DNA of 16,461 nucleotides from Pseudomonadota bacterium (GTDB taxonomy: Bacteria > Pseudomonadota > Alphaproteobacteria > Rhizobiales > Devosiaceae), in the NCBI GenBank assembly GCA_023415605.1, contig JAEZKB010000353.1:1-16461 (forward strand), read 5' to 3'. Below the pieces are notes generated by a model, which saw only the letters and a program-made list of their open reading frames with translations, ran no database searches and was not told the origin of the DNA. This document shows, piece after piece, positions 13,495 through 16,461 of the stretch (within the stretch, counting starts at the first letter, position 1; each line of letters opens with the position of its first letter). The translations under genes were made by a program, and so were the position numbers.

Positions 13495-13623
13495 ATGGCC
13501 ATCTCCTCGCCCTATCGCATCAGGCGTGTCTACGAACCGTACACCGCTCACGACCATGCCGTAGTCCCGGCGGATCATCTCGGCCAAAATTGGGGAGCTT
13601 TTCATGTCGCCCCTGCTGCATAG
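13495..13623 (+). pseudogene. N-terminal remnant of a DUF488-like gene
   Basis: ATG 13495, one base after the Tim44-like stop, opens a 42-codon frame ending at TAG 13621-13623. It contains YRIRRVYEPYTAHDHAVV followed by PADHLGQNWG. This lines up with the usual DUF488 opening (I-R-x-K/R-R-V-Y-x-P, then a variable acidic turn, then V-L-V-D-R-L-W-P-R-G), but the conserved VDRLWPRG is corrupted. The rest of the domain (about 80 residues) is missing and the nitronate monooxygenase starts inside the frame at 13604. I read it as a truncated remnant. It could instead be a short unrelated peptide. Confidence 0.4.
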
Positions 13624-15007
13624 TCCGGCCTGCGACCTGCTCGGTTGTCACGTACCCATTGTCCTTGCGGGCATGGGAGGCGTCTCCCGGTCGGAACTGG
13701 TCGCAGCAGTTTCGACTGCCGGCGGTTTCGGCTTCCTCGGCATGGTCCGAGAAGATCCTGCGCTGATCGCAGCCGAGGTCGAATCCTTGCGTCGCCAAGG
13801 TCATCAGCGGTTCGGGGTGAATATAATTCCGGCGGCGACCGATGCGGCCCTGCTCGAGGCTCAGGTTACGGCATGTATTGCACTCAGAGTGCCGGTGGTC
13901 GGCACATTCTGGGATCTCGACAGGTGGCTGGTCGAGCGGATGCGCATGGCCGGCATCGTGGTGACCCACCAGGTCGGCTCTTTGGAGGAGGCAATCGCCG
14001 CCGAACGGGCCGGCGTCCAGTTGATCATCGCGCAAGGGCGCGAGGCCGGCGGTCATGTGCGGGGGACCGCGCCTTTGCGCGAATTGCTGCCGGCGGTCAC
14101 CGCAGCGGTCGATATCCCGGTGCTTGCGGCCGGCGGGCTGGCCAGCGGCGACGACCTGGTCATGGCGTTGGCGTTGGGCGCCCAGGGCATGGTGCTCGGC
14201 ACCACGATGATCGCGATGCACGAGTCGTTCGCCCACCCCTACCACAAGCAGCGCCTGTTGGCCGCAGAAGCCGGCGACACGCTGCTCACCACCGACTTTC
14301 ACATCAACTGGCCGCCGGCAGCGCCGGTTCGTGTCCTCCGCAGCTCTGTCACTAGTGGCGCACTCGGCGATTCACAGAATCAGACGAGGACCGTCATCGG
14401 CCTTGAGAACGGCAGGCCGATCTATCTGTTCAGCACCGACTCCCCCCTGCGGTCGATGACCGGCGACTTCGAGTCCATGGCCCTCTATGCCGGTACCGGG
14501 GTCGGAGAAATCCAGGAGATTGTGCATGCCGGCGATCGGCTGCGAAGCATCGTGGCGGATGCGGAAGCAGGCCTGGCGGCAGCATCAATGGATGACCTTG
14601 TCGAGAGCAGTTCACCTGTCTGCTATGTGAACGAGACAAGCGGCGACTATGCCGGCCACCTCAGCCGCGACGAGCTGACCGGAGAACTTGAGGCTCTGGC
14701 ACAGGACCTGCGCCGCGCCCTGCTGACGGTTCTGTCAGATGCGGACTTGCAGTCCTTCGCGAGCAGGGGTGCGGATCTGGCTCGCGCCCTCCTGCTGACG
14801 AGGAGGCTGGCCGGGTCCCACCGCCTCTCGCAGACCGCCGACAACCAGCCGCTGAGCGCCAGCAGCTTGCCGTTGATCCGTGCTGCCGCTTTGGGACGGC
14901 TGCGTGTTCTATTGCCACGCGTCCCCGAAGATGTCGGATCACGCCTCAGACAGGTATCGGCGTTGATCGAAGCCGCCGGATCGGTCGGCGTCAGGTCCGG
15001 GACGTAG
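13604..15007 (+). CDS. nitronate monooxygenase (2-nitropropane dioxygenase family) with extra C-terminal domain
   Basis: GGGGAG precedes ATG 13604. The first ~320 of 467 residues form the FMN-binding TIM barrel: PIVLAGMGGVSRSELVAAVS (18-37), GGFGFLGM (40-47), FGVNII (70-75), QGREAGGHVRG with the likely catalytic base His151, and phosphate-binding loops AAGGLASGDDL and GAQGMVLGT. Enzymes of this class oxidise alkyl nitronates to carbonyl compounds and nitrite. The C-terminal ~120 residues (from about SSSPVCYVNETSGDYAG) are outside the catalytic fold. As I recall, they resemble a stand-alone domain family (DUF6306-like, with a Y-x-G-x-L-S-R-D-E-L motif and a helical bundle) found near such enzymes. 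The 3' end overlaps the convergent lysR by 17 bases. Confidence 0.88.
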   Translation: MSPLLHSPACDLLGCHVPIVLAGMGGVSRSELVAAVSTAGGFGFLGMVREDPALIAAEVESLRRQGHQRFGVNIIPAATDAALLEAQVTACIALRVPVVGTFWDLDRWLVERMRMAGIVVTHQVGSLEEAIAAERAGVQLIIAQGREAGGHVRGTAPLRELLPAVTAAVDIPVLAAGGLASGDDLVMALALGAQGMVLGTTMIAMHESFAHPYHKQRLLAAEAGDTLLTTDFHINWPPAAPVRVLRSSVTSGALGDSQNQTRTVIGLENGRPIYLFSTDSPLRSMTGDFESMALYAGTGVGEIQEIVHAGDRLRSIVADAEAGLAAASMDDLVESSSPVCYVNETSGDYAGHLSRDELTGELEALAQDLRRALLTVLSDADLQSFASRGADLARALLLTRRLAGSHRLSQTADNQPLSASSLPLIRAAALGRLRVLLPRVPEDVGSRLRQVSALIEAAGSVGVRSGT

Positions 15008-15860
15008 CCCTTGCCCCCGCGCCCATGCTCGACCGAAAGCCTCGCCGCATCCGATCGAGAAGCCCGGACTCGACCCGGCTCGAATAGATCATGTGAACCG
15101 AATAGGAGAACTCGGGCGCATCAGCTATCAGATGCAGCTGCCGATTCTCCAGATAGGGGCGAATCGCGCTCAGGCGAAAGTAGCCGGCGCCGCCCACCTG
15201 AGTCATGTAAAGCAGCGCCAGCGGCCCATGCGAGATCAGTACGCCCGGGCTTGCAATCTCAGGAAAGGCCGCCTGATGGCTGGCCTGAAACGATGGTCCC
15301 CAATCGACGAGGATGTAATCCTCGGGTGCGCCGCGGCTGCCATCAGCGGCCGTCGTGACCATCACCAGCTTTTCCTCGACCAGCAGTTCGAGCACCGTGT
15401 TGCCGCCTTGGGGCGGCGGATCGTAAAGAACGGCGAGATCGAGCGAGCCGTTGTGCACCGCTTCCAGCAGCCTCGAGGGGACGTCGACTTCCGCGCGCAG
15501 CGCTATGTCCGGCGCCTCGTGCTTCATCCAGGCGAGCCAGTCCACCAGCAGCGGATTCCACAGACTGATCTCGGCACCCACACTTGCGATATCGACGCGC
15601 CCCTGAGGCAAGGCCACCTGCTGCCGCGCCCGATCCCAGACCTGAACCAGCGTTCTGGCATGGCGCACGAAGCGCTCGCCGGCCGACGTCAGCCGGGCGC
15701 CGGCCTTGTTGCGGACGAAAAGACGGCGACCAAGCTGATCTTCGAGGGCATGAACCCGAGCGCTCACTGCGGTTTGTGTTACGTTCAAACGGCCGGCGGC
15801 CGCAACAAAACTGCCCGTCTCGGCAATCTCGAGGAACGTCTTTGCCAGCGTGATATCCAT
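14991..15860 (-). CDS. LysR-family transcriptional regulator
   Basis: ATG 15860 (289 aa) is chosen because MDITLAKTFLEIAETGSF is the standard LysR start; the upstream ATG 15902 adds 14 atypical residues. The winged helix-turn-helix spans about 1-65, with SFVAAAGRLNVTQTAVSARV as recognition region and LFVRNKAGARLTSAG as wing. A periplasmic-binding-protein-like effector domain runs from about 90 to 280 (VDIASVGAEISLWNPLL, LLEAVHNGSLDLAVLYDPP, GPLALLYMTQVGGAGY). Divergent placement 148 bases from cysJ makes sulfur-assimilation genes the obvious target, by analogy with CysB/Cbl, but the sequence does not identify the effector. It overlaps the nitronate monooxygenase tail to tail. Confidence 0.93.
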   Translation of the reverse strand: MDITLAKTFLEIAETGSFVAAAGRLNVTQTAVSARVHALEDQLGRRLFVRNKAGARLTSAGERFVRHARTLVQVWDRARQQVALPQGRVDIASVGAEISLWNPLLVDWLAWMKHEAPDIALRAEVDVPSRLLEAVHNGSLDLAVLYDPPPQGGNTVLELLVEEKLVMVTTAADGSRGAPEDYILVDWGPSFQASHQAAFPEIASPGVLISHGPLALLYMTQVGGAGYFRLSAIRPYLENRQLHLIADAPEFSYSVHMIYSSRVESGLLDRMRRGFRSSMGAGARATSRT

Positions 15861-16008
15861 CGCGCTTACTTCATTTCTTTTGCGGTCATCTAACAGTATC
15901 ATTCATTTGACTGCATAGAACCGGACTGTCAACACTCGCCCCCATCATATTGAAAAACTTGGCAGCCGACGGACTAAAGCGGCCGCCGCTGTGGGGCTTC
16001 CACGAACG

Positions 16009-16461
16009 ATGACCAAGATCGAGCGACCCGGTCCGTGGCTCTCCGGTGAGCAGTGGGACCGGATGAAGGCACTCGCCACAAGTCTTTCGCCGGAGCAGTC
16101 GAACTGGGTCGGTGGCTATTTTACCGGCTTCGCCGACGCCACCCGGCTGCAGTCGACGACACTGCCTGTTCCAGTGACGCCGGTCGTGGCGCCCGCCCCA
16201 CAAATCGCGCAGCGGAGCCTCACGGTGCTCTATGGCAGCGAGACCGGCAATGGCTCGATGCTCGCCGAAGTGGTGGCCAAGCATGCGACTAGCCTCGGGC
16301 TCACGGCGAAGGCCGTCGATATGTCAGGCTATCGCTCGGCGACATTGAAGGAGGAGCAGGACCTCCTGATCATCACCAGCACACATGGCGAAGGCGAGCC
16401 GCCGCAGCCGGCGCTCCCCTTTTTCGAGTACCTGCAAGGCAAGAAGGCGCCGCGTCTCGCC
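16009..16461 (+). CDS. cysJ: sulfite reductase (NADPH) flavoprotein alpha subunit, N-terminal part
   Basis: The gene runs off the window; 151 codons are visible. The start PWLSGEQWDRMKALATSLSP and the short membrane-free leader are as in alphaproteobacterial CysJ. A Pro/Ala/Val linker (about 50-62) leads into the FMN flavodoxin domain: LTVLYGSETGNGSMLAEVVA (about 67-86, phosphate loop SETGNG) and LLIITSTHGEGEPPQPALPFF (about 122-142, second FMN loop). CysJ passes electrons from NADPH through FAD and FMN to CysI, which reduces sulfite to sulfide. ATG 16009 has no strong ribosome site; an in-frame GTG at 15991 is an alternative. Other members of the diflavin reductase family cannot be excluded from the N-terminus alone. 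Confidence 0.85.
   Translation, partial: MTKIERPGPWLSGEQWDRMKALATSLSPEQSNWVGGYFTGFADATRLQSTTLPVPVTPVVAPAPQIAQRSLTVLYGSETGNGSMLAEVVAKHATSLGLTAKAVDMSGYRSATLKEEQDLLIITSTHGEGEPPQPALPFFEYLQGKKAPRLA

Overview
The window reads as a GC-rich alphaproteobacterial chromosome or large plasmid. Protein-level resemblance points that way (Rnk-type regulators, a DUF421 protein, an aa3-type CoxA, a Tim44-like protein, a CysJ N-terminus of the alphaproteobacterial kind). Sphingomonadales is my best guess for the order, but the sequence does not prove it. No rRNA, tRNA, CRISPR array, transposase or phage gene is visible.

Left part (1 to about 8.2 kb): intact genes mixed with eroded ones. A secreted His-rich metal-binding-type protein is broken by one in-frame TGA and one extra base (384-1320). 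An unrecognised minus-strand gene is broken by frameshifts (1386-1766). An intact NADP-type glutamate dehydrogenase, gdhA, follows (1842-3191, minus). A NUDIX hydrolase is interrupted by a single in-frame TGA (3583-4074, minus). Then comes a cluster of Rnk/GreA-C-domain proteins: one on the minus strand (4195-4635), and two on the plus strand (5215-5706 and 6026-6460). The last lies in a tightly packed set: a 69-aa protein, Rnk, an 80-aa protein joined by ATGA overlap, and a decayed GNAT gene joined by a second ATGA overlap. A DUF421 membrane protein ends this part (7120-7617).

Middle (8.19-9.84 kb): a compact three-gene plus-strand operon. It encodes a secreted DUF5602/TTHB210-like protein, a type-1 copper cupredoxin with a twin-arginine leader, and an ECF sigma factor, with no recognisable anti-sigma gene. 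Facing it is an intact GNAT acetyltransferase fused to a full Rnk-like module (10048-10959, minus). The decayed gene at 6696-7080 is a paralogue of its GNAT half.

Right part (11.2-16.5 kb): an orphan cytochrome c oxidase subunit I with all ligands and both proton-channel residues, followed by a membrane-anchored Tim44-like protein. No subunit II or III gene lies nearby. Next are a DUF488-like N-terminal remnant, a nitronate monooxygenase with an extra C-terminal domain, a LysR regulator overlapping it tail to tail, and the start of cysJ (sulfite reductase flavoprotein) running off the window.

The most unusual content is the concentration of four Rnk-type domains plus the GNAT-Rnk fusion and its decayed paralogue. 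Together they suggest a family of RNA-polymerase-associated regulators, one of which carries an acetyltransferase. The ECF/cupredoxin operon and the orphan CoxA/Tim44-like pair come next in interest.
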